From the NCBI GenBank assembly GCA_029821255.1, contig JALGTS010000018.1, positions 1-9,580 on the forward strand: a stretch of 9,580 nucleotides of DNA, written 5' to 3'. Below are positions 1-6,668 of the stretch, in pieces. The stretch comes from Candidatus Zipacnadia bacterium. GTDB lineage: Bacteria; Armatimonadota; Zipacnadia; Zipacnadales; Zipacnadaceae. The notes beneath the pieces were generated by a model that saw only the letters and a program-made list of their open reading frames with translations, had not been told where the DNA came from and did no database searches. Numbering within the stretch: position 1 is the first letter of the stretch; the number at the start of each line of letters is the position of its first letter. The position numbers and the translations under genes were made by a program.

Positions 1-492
1 GACGGGAATTGCTACCAGCAAAAGTGTCCCGACGCTGGACGCAAAGGGGCCGGCTGGCTCACCAAGCGCGGCGGGAAGATCAAAATCGGCCAGGCGCAGC
101 AAGAAACTCATCAGCAGGCCGACGTAGACGACTCCGAACACCGTTGTCGCGCTATTGACGGTAGCCCCGGCATAGGAACTGCCCCTAATCTGGCTGAGCA
201 TAGCGGCAGCTACGACCGCTACCAGCACAATCAGCACACCCAAGTCACACTGCGGCGGAGGACTGAAAGCCGTGATCGTCAGCAACGCTAAAGCACCCAG
301 GTAGCCTACCAGCACAGCCGGACAGATGTTGGTCATGAGGGTCGCAGAGTAGTACTCGCCCAGACCAATAACGGTGATCACCGCTACCAATATCAGAAGC
401 GGCCAGCCCCCCCAATAGGCGCATGCAATCAATATGGGCAGACCCACCAGGGCCAGTACAGCTCGTGCCAATAACTCCCTGATCACCTGCAA
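1..492 (-). CDS. cdsA: Phosphatidate cytidylyltransferase, N-terminal part (cut by left edge)
   Basis: CdsA makes CDP-diacylglycerol from phosphatidic acid and CTP in the cytoplasmic membrane, the entry step to bacterial phospholipids. Translating the minus strand gives 164 residues with no stop before the window edge. The start reads RELLARAVLALVGLPILI, then a GGW turn, further hydrophobic segments and a later VVYVGLLMSFLLRL stretch, which is the typical CdsA N-terminal layout of Arg-rich start, paired helices and (V/I)(V/I)Y(V/I)G segment. The catalytic CDP-alcohol signature lies C-terminally and is outside the window. I chose TTG at 492 because GAGGTG (revcomp of 500-505) sits 7 nt before it; GTG at 486 is the alternative, and TGA at 501-499 blocks any longer start. 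It is transcribed divergently from trxB. Identity rests on pattern recognition of the N-terminal half only. Confidence 0.82.
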   Translation of the reverse strand, partial: MQVIRELLARAVLALVGLPILIACAYWGGWPLLILVAVITVIGLGEYYSATLMTNICPAVLVGYLGALALLTITAFSPPPQCDLGVLIVLVAVVAAAMLSQIRGSSYAGATVNSATTVFGVVYVGLLMSFLLRLADFDLPAALGEPAGPFASSVGTLLLVAIPV

Positions 493-574
493 GTGCTGTC
501 ACCTCGTCTCATTCAGTCAGGGCATATAATCGGACAGGGGACACTCTGCAGAGCGGAATACACTTTATGCGCTA

Positions 575-603
575 AGTATATACCACGAGCATACTCGATG
601 CAA
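575..603 (-). promoter_or_regulatory. Candidate sigma-70-type promoter for cdsA
   Basis: On the minus strand, TTGCAT (revcomp of 598-603) is followed after exactly 17 bp by TATACT (revcomp of 575-580). The -10 matches consensus at 5 of 6 positions and the -35 at 3 of 6. It lies about 80 bp upstream of the cdsA start and points the right way. The spacer contains the dyad CGAGCATACTCG (586-597), and GTATATAC (576-583) overlaps the -10. The call is a visual match without experimental or comparative support. Confidence 0.35.
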
Positions 604-636
604 GCAAGCACCATCCGGCGAAAGATGACTGATGAT

Positions 637-646
637 AAGGAGGTGA
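637..646 (+). promoter_or_regulatory. Strong Shine-Dalgarno sequence without a properly spaced major gene
   Basis: AAGGAGGTGA is a 10-base near-perfect complement of the 16S rRNA 3' end, stronger than any ribosome binding site of the annotated genes here. The next ATG (667) is 20 nt away and encodes only Met-Ile-Lys before TAA at 676-678. The trxB start is about 80 nt downstream and has its own AAGGAT site at 711-716. An ATG at 625 opens a 17-codon frame that runs through this sequence to the same stop. The site could serve a leader peptide or be a degenerate remnant; it could also be chance. Confidence 0.3.
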
Positions 647-724
647 CTGGAAGAGAGAAAAGGAAAATGATAAAATAAAACAAGCGTACAATTACCCACC
701 CAGGCAAGTTAAGGATCGTTCCCC

Positions 725-1687
725 ATGGCTAATAGTAGAGAAGTCGAACTAGTCATCGTTGGTGCCGGGGTTGCCGGGTGCACCGCGGCGATCTACGCCA
801 AGCGCTATGGTGTTGATGTAGTTATACTCGATAAAGGCATTGCCGGCGGGCAGTTGCTGACTGTCGCCAGGATAGATAACTTCCCGGGGTTTCCCGAAGG
901 TATCAGTGGCGTAGAACTAAGCCAGCGGGTGCGCCAGCAGGTGGAAAACTATGGCATTGAGATCATCCAGCAAGAGGTCACGAATATCAGTCGCCAGGAT
1001 AATGGTCGCTGGCTCGTGCAGAGCACCGAGGCCGACTGGCTGACCGTGGCGGTCGTCATCGCCACAGGGGTGGTTCGGCGCAGCTTGAATGTACCCGGGG
1101 AGAAGAAGCTGCGCGGGCGAGGTGTATCGTACTGTGCTATCTGCGATGGTTTTTTGTTTCGGGGAGAGACGGTTGCTGTGGTTGGTGGGGGGAATGCCGC
1201 AGCCGAGGATGCTATGTACTTGGCTGATATCTGTGAAAAGGTCTACTTAATCCATCGGCGCGATCGGCTACGTGCTGATGCTTACCTTGGTCAACGGCTC
1301 TTAGGTAATGGCAACATTGAACCGTTGTGGAACACAGTTGTGCAGGAAATCATCGGCGAAGAGGAAGTAGAACAACTAAGGCTCCGAAACACCCAAACGG
1401 ACGCCGAATGGCTGTTGCCGGTGACCGGAGTCTTTGTGGCAATTGGCGAGATAGCGCACACTGACTGGCTTGAGGATCTGTTGGAACTTGACGATGGATT
1501 TATCCGCACAGATATGAGCATGCGGACCAACCAGCCCGGTATCTTTGCAGCAGGTGACATTCGCAACACTGTGGTACGGCAAGTGACTACCGCGGTGGGA
1601 GATGCTACAATTGCGGCATACTCGGCCTATCAATACATAGCCCAGCGCCGAGGCGAGGTCTACGGTGAGTACCAAGAACCCAAATAG
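725..1687 (+). CDS. trxB: Thioredoxin reductase (NADPH, FAD-dependent)
   Basis: This enzyme reduces thioredoxin with NADPH through FAD and a redox-active disulfide in the cytoplasm. The 320-residue length is normal for the low-molecular-weight family. Visible motifs in order: FAD-binding GAGVAG at residues 14-19; GGQ at 41-43 and NFPGFP at 52-57; the ATG motif at 113-115; redox CAIC with Cys137 and Cys140 followed by DG; the second dinucleotide fold GGGNAAAE at 154-161; HRRDRLRA at 177-184, whose paired arginines favour NADPH; and the C-terminal FAD motif FAAGDIR at 274-280, followed by RQVTTAVGDA. The usual GxxPNT segment reads GEIAHT (241-246), a mild departure. ATG at 725 has AAGGAT at 711-716, 8 nt upstream. 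The next gene starts inside its 3' end, so trxB probably leads the operon. No thioredoxin gene is in the window. Confidence 0.93.
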   Translation: MANSREVELVIVGAGVAGCTAAIYAKRYGVDVVILDKGIAGGQLLTVARIDNFPGFPEGISGVELSQRVRQQVENYGIEIIQQEVTNISRQDNGRWLVQSTEADWLTVAVVIATGVVRRSLNVPGEKKLRGRGVSYCAICDGFLFRGETVAVVGGGNAAAEDAMYLADICEKVYLIHRRDRLRADAYLGQRLLGNGNIEPLWNTVVQEIIGEEEVEQLRLRNTQTDAEWLLPVTGVFVAIGEIAHTDWLEDLLELDDGFIRTDMSMRTNQPGIFAAGDIRNTVVRQVTTAVGDATIAAYSAYQYIAQRRGEVYGEYQEPK

Positions 1688-2132
1688 CATAGATGGCGAC
1701 AGCACTGAGCAAGTAATCACCTGGCGGGTGTGGCCGCCGCGCCGGCGGCCCCTGCTGAGTGTTACTGTAGCAGTTTTTGTCGTGGTGCTGACCGCAGCGG
1801 TAGCTGCTATGTACAGCAGCCCCTTTTATCCGCTGCTGACGGCAGTAGTGCTGATAGCAGCGATTTCTGCTCATTATGCCCCAATGCGTTTCACCCTTGA
1901 CAGCGAAGGGATCACAGTGGCAAGTCTGTGGGGAGCCCGAAAGAAGCTGTGGAGCAACTTGAAAACATACTGGCCCAATGGCGAGGATGGAGTGGCAGTT
2001 AGTTCCAGCGAATGTCGCAATCTCCTAACCAGCGCTCGTGACCTATATCTCTACCTTGATGACAACAGGTCCGAAGTTTTGGAGCATCTATCTTGCTATC
2101 TGTCTCCTGCCAAGAAGGACGAAAACGCATGA
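1665..2132 (+). CDS. Two-TM membrane protein with PH-like cytoplasmic domain, unknown function
   Basis: The 155-residue product is not a protein I can name. A polar N-terminus with an Arg cluster (PPRRRP, 24-29) precedes two hydrophobic helices at about 31-49 and 55-70, forming a hairpin with both ends inside. The remainder (about 74-147) has alternating strands: a FTLDSEGITV strand-turn-strand, then RKKLWSNLK, then a strand near GVAVSSS, then LYLYLDD followed by a helix (SEVLEHLSCYL). That order resembles bacterial PH or YcxB-like domains, where two TM helices precede a small beta-rich domain. The PH likeness is a fold guess from pattern. GTG at 1665 has GAGG at 1655-1658, 6 nt upstream, and lies inside the end of trxB (23-bp overlap), implying translational coupling. 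Its TGA overlaps the next ATG. Confidence 0.75.
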   Translation: MSTKNPNSIDGDSTEQVITWRVWPPRRRPLLSVTVAVFVVVLTAAVAAMYSSPFYPLLTAVVLIAAISAHYAPMRFTLDSEGITVASLWGARKKLWSNLKTYWPNGEDGVAVSSSECRNLLTSARDLYLYLDDNRSEVLEHLSCYLSPAKKDENA

Positions 2133-2455
2133 CCACCACAACGCGCAACCGGGAGCAGATTGAAGAGCGGAAGGTGTTAGCCAAGGTACTCAAAACTGTC
2201 ATTAAGCGCCGGCTGACTGCACCGGTCCTGTTTACCCTGGAGAGCTGTAAGCCTTTGAGCTTCCTTGCCTCCCAGACGCTGATCGTCTTTGAGCCTATCA
2301 TCCGCACGGTCCTTTCTGTAGCTGATTATGAGGTCTTTGCTCGCGCAATTGGTGAACGGGACAACATTGAATGGATGATCCGGCAGTTGGAAATGGTGGA
2401 AGAAAGGCAGGCATTCTGGGGAGATAGAGCTGGCAGATCAAGCAATGGGACCTGA
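2129..2455 (+). CDS. Small helical protein of unknown function
   Basis: The 108-residue product is unrecognised. It is probably almost all helical: a charged first helix (about 7-28, rich in Glu, Arg and Lys), a more hydrophobic middle (about 31-66, containing PLSFLASQTLIVFEPI), and an amphipathic C-terminal part (about 68-96) rich in Glu and Arg. The middle is not long or apolar enough for a confident transmembrane call, so a peripheral membrane or complex-subunit role is possible. I chose ATG at 2129 rather than an upstream in-frame start near 2093 because AAGGA (2115-2119) lies 9 nt before it and ATGA overlaps the preceding stop, as at other junctions here. Its end overlaps the MutL-like gene by 11 bp. 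The polar tail (AGRSSNGT) probably reflects that overlap. Confidence 0.68.
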   Translation: MTTTTRNREQIEERKVLAKVLKTVIKRRLTAPVLFTLESCKPLSFLASQTLIVFEPIIRTVLSVADYEVFARAIGERDNIEWMIRQLEMVEERQAFWGDRAGRSSNGT

Positions 2456-4241
2456 TGATATCAATTTCATCTTAGCGACTGACTGCGGTTCCACGACTAC
2501 CAAAGCCATCTTGATTGCTCGCCAAGGCGATGAGTATCGCCTGCAGGTGCGCGGGGAGGCGCCTACCACTGTGGAGGCACCCTTTGAGGATGTCACCATC
2601 GGCGTGCGCAATGCCATCGCGGAGGTAGAAGAGCTTGCTGGCCGACAACTGCTCAATGGCGAGGGTCAGCTAATCCGCCCGGCACGGAATGGACAGGGCG
2701 TAGATGTCTACCTGTCTACCAGCTCAGCTGGGGGTGGGTTGCAAGTCGCGGTGGTGGGACTGGTCCGGCGGATGACGGCAGAAAGTGCCCAGCGGGCGGC
2801 CCTGGGGGCCGGGGCGATTGTTATGGAAGTGCTCGCGCTGGATGATGGGCGGCGACCCCACGAGCGTATTGAGCGGCTGCGGCGGCTGCGCCCCGATATG
2901 ATCCTCATTTCAGGCGGGGTAGACGGCGGCGAGGAGCGCAGAGTGGTGGAGATGGCGGAGCTGGTTGCCGCAGCCAAGCCCCAACCCCGGTTAGGCAGCG
3001 GTTTTCGGTTGCCTGTCATCTATGCCGGAAATGTGGCAGCGCGCTCCCGCATTGCGGAAACATTGCAAGATGTCACTGCTCTGACCATGGTTGATAACCT
3101 GCGCCCCACTCTGGAGGAGGAAAACCTGGGACCAGCCCGGCGCGAGATTCAGGAGGAGTTCCTACGCCATGTTATGTCACAGGCGCCTGGCTACAGCAAA
3201 CTGATGAGTTGGGCGGATGCCGATATAATGCCCACACCGGCGGCAGTCGGTAGCATAATGCAGCAGATAGCAGCTGAGCAGAATATCAACATTGTGGGGG
3301 TGGATATTGGGGGGGCAACTACTGACGTTTTCAGTGTCTTTGACGGGGTGTTTAACCGCACGGTCAGCGCTAACCTGGGTATGAGCTACTCAATCGCCAA
3401 CGTCGTGGCTGAAACCGGGCTGCGTAATATTCTACGTTGGGTTCCCGGTGATGTAGCAGCCGGTGATTTACAAAATCGCATCCGCAATAAGATGATCCGC
3501 CCTACAACGGTACCGCAATGGCTGGAGGGTCTCAAATTAGAGCAGGCCATTGCCCGTGAGGCCTTACGGTTGGCCTTTGCCCAGCATAAGCAGTTAGCTA
3601 CCGGCCTCAAAGGTGTTCAGCAGGAGCGAGATATCGCCGACGCTTTCCGGCAGACTCGGGCCGGCGAAGAGACGCTGGTGGATATGATGCGGCTGGATCT
3701 GTTAGTCGGTTCCGGGGGGGTGTTATCGCATGCACCCCGCCGGGTACAGGCAGCTATGATGTTGATTGATGGCTTTGCCCCGGAGGGCGTAACGCAACTG
3801 GCCGTGGACAGCATCTTTATGATGCCGCAGTTGGGCGTGCTGGCGCAGGTGCATCCAGAAGCGGCCCGCCAGGTGTTCCTGCGCGACTGCTTGGTCCACC
3901 TGGGTACCTGCATAGCTCCAGTAGGACAGGGACGACCCGGCAGTCCGTGCATAACGGTCACTTTCACTGACACCGGTGAGCGGCTGAATGTAGCTGCCGG
4001 CGAGCTGCGGCGCATTGAGCTGCCGGAGGATAGTGCTCGTGAGTTGGTCATTGATCCAGTCCGTGGCTACGATGTAGGTGCGGGACGAGGTCGGGCAGTC
4101 AAAACAAACGTAGCCGGGGGCGTGGTAGGGTTGATAATTGATACGCGCGGCCGGCCTCTGGATCTGCCCGAAGATGTCGAGGAGCAGCGCACCGCGCAGG
4201 TGCAGTGGGCCAAGGCCGTCGGCCTTTATCCGGAAGTGTAG
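2445..4241 (+). CDS. MutL/GlmL-like ASKHA-fold ATPase with C-terminal extension
   Basis: This resembles the MutL/GlmL family, first named from glutamate mutase operons and unrelated to mismatch-repair MutL. Its biochemical role is unsettled, usually assumed to be chaperone-like. The ASKHA nucleotide-binding signatures are clear: phosphate-1 DCGSTTTK at 13-20, a family-typical STSSAGGGL at 91-99, ISGGVDGG at 155-162, phosphate-2 GVDIGGATTDV at 285-295, and adenosine-type GSGGVLSH at 422-429, followed by DSIFMMPQLGVLA at 455-467. From about 490 on there is an extra beta-rich region of some 110 residues (QGRPGSPC, then GERLNVAAGELRRIEL, then VVGLIIDTRGRPLDLP), so 598 residues exceeds the roughly 460 I expect for clostridial GlmL. 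Proteins of this longer type are often labelled 'glutamate mutase L'. No mutase subunit is in the window, so that label should not be read as function. ATG at 2445 has only a weak upstream purine signal and likely depends on coupling. Confidence 0.82.
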   Translation: MGPDDINFILATDCGSTTTKAILIARQGDEYRLQVRGEAPTTVEAPFEDVTIGVRNAIAEVEELAGRQLLNGEGQLIRPARNGQGVDVYLSTSSAGGGLQVAVVGLVRRMTAESAQRAALGAGAIVMEVLALDDGRRPHERIERLRRLRPDMILISGGVDGGEERRVVEMAELVAAAKPQPRLGSGFRLPVIYAGNVAARSRIAETLQDVTALTMVDNLRPTLEEENLGPARREIQEEFLRHVMSQAPGYSKLMSWADADIMPTPAAVGSIMQQIAAEQNINIVGVDIGGATTDVFSVFDGVFNRTVSANLGMSYSIANVVAETGLRNILRWVPGDVAAGDLQNRIRNKMIRPTTVPQWLEGLKLEQAIAREALRLAFAQHKQLATGLKGVQQERDIADAFRQTRAGEETLVDMMRLDLLVGSGGVLSHAPRRVQAAMMLIDGFAPEGVTQLAVDSIFMMPQLGVLAQVHPEAARQVFLRDCLVHLGTCIAPVGQGRPGSPCITVTFTDTGERLNVAAGELRRIELPEDSARELVIDPVRGYDVGAGRGRAVKTNVAGGVVGLIIDTRGRPLDLPEDVEEQRTAQVQWAKAVGLYPEV

Positions 4242-4243
4242 TT

Positions 4244-5362
4244 ATGGCACAAGCATATTCACCGGGTCTGACAGTTACTGAATCAACCATTATCCGCAAG
4301 GAGCGACGCTTGCCGCTGCCGGGGCAGGTGAAGGTGTCAGTGGGAGATGTAGTAGCAGCCCAGCAGGTAGTGGCGGAGACCGCCCTGCCCGGAAATGTCG
4401 CTACGGTCAATGTGGCCCATGATCTGAATGTAAATACCGAAGAAGTGCCTCGGCTTATGCTCAAGTCAGAGGGTAATGCCGTCCAGATACAGGAGCCGAT
4501 CGCTGAATACAAGGCGTTTTGGGGCATTTTCCACAGTGTTTCGCGTAGCCCGATCAGTGGGACTATTGAGAGCATCAGCCCCGTTACCGGCCAGGTGCTG
4601 ATTCGCGGGCCGGCGGTGCCGGTGGAGCTTACTGCGTATGTGGACGGCACGGTCGTGGAGGTACTCGGCGACGAAGGTGTGGTGATTGAGTGCCAAGGGG
4701 CGCTGCTTCAGGGTATCATCGGGATTGGCGGCGAAGCGCACGGGGAGGTTATGATAGCGGTTGAACATCCGGCCCAGCCGCTGACCGCTGACCGGATTAC
4801 CGAAGACTGCCACGATAAGCTAATTGTGGGCGGAGCACAGGCGACCCTGGATGCACTGGAGCGAGCCCGCGAAGTAGGAGCGGCCGGGGTAGTGGTCGGC
4901 GGCATTGACGCCCACATACTTGATGAGCTTTTAGGCGAGACATTGGGGGTAGCTATCACCGGTGATGAGGATGTGGGGTTCACGCTGATCGTCACAGAAG
5001 GCTTTGGCGAGCTCTCTATGGCCCAGCGCTCGTTTGATCTGTTGACCGCTCATGCTGGCCAGCAGGCTTCGCTGAACGGAGCCACCCAAATTCGGGCCGG
5101 AGTAATCCGCCCGGAGGTAATTATCTCCCACCCTACGGCAGAGCGGATTCCCCCGGCGCCGGTTAGAGCAGAGTTAAAGATAGGTAGTCCGGTCCGGTTA
5201 ATTCGCGATCCCTATTTCGGCGTTTTGGGCACGGTTACGGCTCTACCTGAAGAGTTGCAACGTATTGAGACCGAAGCACTGGTACGGGTGGCGCAGGTAC
5301 GTACCGAGGACGGAAGAGAACTAACTATCCCGCGTGCCAATATTGAGCTTATTCAGCAATGA
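4244..5362 (+). CDS. Soluble multi-domain protein: barrel-sandwich-like N-terminus and KOW/NGN-type C-terminus
   Basis: The 372-residue product has no signal peptide or TM segment and should be cytoplasmic. The N-terminal 145 residues carry lipoyl/biotinyl-type hybrid-barrel patterns: GQVKVSVGDVVAAQQVVAE (27-45), then a second GNAVQIQEPIAEY turn (77-89), then SPISGTIESISPVTGQVLI (102-120). No Met-Lys-Met or other lipoyl/biotinyl lysine motif is seen. The middle (about 150-260) looks alpha/beta, with GIIGIGGEAHGEV (157-169) and AAGVVVGGIDAHILDELL (213-230). The C-terminus (about 313-370), reading GSPVRLIRDPYFGVLGTV and ending TIPRANIELI, resembles a KOW or small SH3-like barrel. ATG 4244 is 2 bp past the MutL-like stop and has GGAAG at 4232-4236; a GTG at 4205 would run into the preceding gene and is unneeded. 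Its location suggests an adaptor between the ATPase and the membrane subunits; that is inference. Confidence 0.75.
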   Translation: MAQAYSPGLTVTESTIIRKERRLPLPGQVKVSVGDVVAAQQVVAETALPGNVATVNVAHDLNVNTEEVPRLMLKSEGNAVQIQEPIAEYKAFWGIFHSVSRSPISGTIESISPVTGQVLIRGPAVPVELTAYVDGTVVEVLGDEGVVIECQGALLQGIIGIGGEAHGEVMIAVEHPAQPLTADRITEDCHDKLIVGGAQATLDALERAREVGAAGVVVGGIDAHILDELLGETLGVAITGDEDVGFTLIVTEGFGELSMAQRSFDLLTAHAGQQASLNGATQIRAGVIRPEVIISHPTAERIPPAPVRAELKIGSPVRLIRDPYFGVLGTVTALPEELQRIETEALVRVAQVRTEDGRELTIPRANIELIQQ

Positions 5363-6630
5363 TATCGCGATTGCCACTGAAGACAATTCGGAGGCTACTA
5401 CTGCCAACAGCAGCCTTGTGCCTGCTATTGGGCAGTGCCCGGGCTCAGCAGCAGCCGGTTGAATTTCCAGCCCCAGAAAGGCTGGCAGTTTCTGATGACC
5501 CGGAAGATCTGGCAGGCCGCCAGTTAGTGGTTAAGTGGCACAAGCCCGCAGCAGCCGACGCCGTTACAGGCTATCGGCTGGGCGGCTACCTGGTATATGT
5601 CGGGGAGAGTCGCGAGGGAGCAGAGCTTTCTCCAGCCCAGGTCGTCCCCGATCCCCAGAAAACCGAAACTCTTCTCTCCGGGCTACTGCCGAGCAAAAGC
5701 TACATTGTGCAGGTCGGTGCGCTGTATATCCCCGAGCAAGTCACCGGAGAATTGATTGATCTCAATGCCGTAGCATATTTACGCAACCAGGGAGCAGTGG
5801 AAGCCAAATCCGCGCGGAGTGGGCCGATCTCGCCTGTTGGTGCGCTGTTTGATCCCAAGAAGACCAATGTCCTGATCGCCACTATGGTCTACTGCGCCAT
5901 TGTGCTATTGGCCATCTATTTTGCCCAGCGCGGCGAGATGTACATCCGCCCTATTCCTGGCTTGGAGGCGGTCAATGACGCCATCGGTCGGGCCACCGAG
6001 ATGGGCCGTCCGATTCTATACGTATCCGGGCTCAGCGGCATCACCGACATTGCCACAATTGCCGCTATGCTCATTCTGGGGCATCTGGCTAAGCGTACCG
6101 CCGCCTACGAGACCTCCATCATTGTCCCGTGCAATGATCCGTTGGTTCTAACTGCCGAGCGGGAGATTGTCCACCAGGCGTATATAGAGGCCGGCAAACC
6201 GGAGGCCTATGAGCCGGAGAACATTTTCTACGTGACCGACAGCCAGTTTGGCTATGCGGCGGCAGTGGATGGAATAATGATGCGGGAGCGGCCGGCAGCT
6301 AACTTCTTTATGGGAATGTTCTATGCCGAGTCATTGATACTCGCAGAGACCGGCAATCGCACCGGGGCCATTCAGATCGCCGGCACCGACGCTGACACTC
6401 AACTCCCCTTCTTCATCACAGCCTGTGACTACACCCTGATGGGCGAGGAGCTTTATGCGGCCGGTGCTTACCTGTCGCGCAATCCCTTGCTGGTGGCTCA
6501 GCTCAAAGGCCAAGATATCGGGAAGGTCTTGCTGGCGGCAGCTTTGGTTGTGGGGACGGCCTTGGCTACTCTATCGGCCTATCTCGGCCCGGACATAGTA
6601 AAAGCCTTTTTGTCCTGGTTCCAAATCTAA
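5359..6630 (+). CDS. FN3-domain membrane protein with cytoplasmic DUF6754-like domain
   Basis: The 423-residue protein has a signal peptide (1-29; basic start, Leu-rich core, SARA cleavage before QQ; no lipobox). An extracytoplasmic fibronectin type III-like domain follows at about 38-160, with KW at 59-60, a GYLVYVG strand (76-82) and the LLPSKSYIVQVGAL hallmark (109-122). A TM helix spans about 169-188. The conserved intracellular part (about 195-385) begins PIPGLEAVNDAIGRATEMGR and continues with PILYVSGLSGITDIATIAA, then ETSIIVPCNDPL, then ENIFYVTDSQFGYAAAVDGIM; I believe this corresponds to the family called DUF6754, though the number is from memory. A second TM segment lies at about 387-408. 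Topology would put FN3 outside and the DUF domain inside. ATG 5359 forms an ATGA overlap with the preceding stop, indicating coupling. Function is unknown. Confidence 0.8.
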   Translation: MISRLPLKTIRRLLLPTAALCLLLGSARAQQQPVEFPAPERLAVSDDPEDLAGRQLVVKWHKPAAADAVTGYRLGGYLVYVGESREGAELSPAQVVPDPQKTETLLSGLLPSKSYIVQVGALYIPEQVTGELIDLNAVAYLRNQGAVEAKSARSGPISPVGALFDPKKTNVLIATMVYCAIVLLAIYFAQRGEMYIRPIPGLEAVNDAIGRATEMGRPILYVSGLSGITDIATIAAMLILGHLAKRTAAYETSIIVPCNDPLVLTAEREIVHQAYIEAGKPEAYEPENIFYVTDSQFGYAAAVDGIMMRERPAANFFMGMFYAESLILAETGNRTGAIQIAGTDADTQLPFFITACDYTLMGEELYAAGAYLSRNPLLVAQLKGQDIGKVLLAAALVVGTALATLSAYLGPDIVKAFLSWFQI

Positions 6631-6668
6631 ACAGTCCACACCTAATTGCAGCGATACGGGAAAGACAG

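Noticed and set aside
525..530. Perfect TATAAT on the plus strand as a trxB promoter
   Set aside because: No acceptable -35 at 16-18 bp and no extended -10 TG; it lies almost 200 bp from trxB and in the cdsA leader region.
493..678. A 61-codon plus-strand open frame before trxB
   Set aside because: No ribosome binding site at its start, it spans the putative divergent promoter region, and the product has no protein-like pattern. Only its last codons near the strong SD remain of interest.
2445..4241. Reading the MutL-like gene as part of glutamate fermentation (methylaspartate pathway)
   Set aside because: No mutase, methylaspartase or other pathway gene is in the window; the neighbours are membrane proteins.
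4205..4243. GTG at 4205 as an earlier start for the KOW-like protein
   Set aside because: It would overlap the MutL-like gene by 37 bp and add unstructured residues, while ATG 4244 has a well-spaced GGAAG.
4099..4650. A 183-codon minus-strand open frame opposite the MutL-like and KOW-like genes
   Set aside because: It lies antisense to two well-supported coding regions with clear domain motifs, and its product is a Thr/Ser/Arg-rich sequence without a recognisable fold, as expected from a shadow frame.
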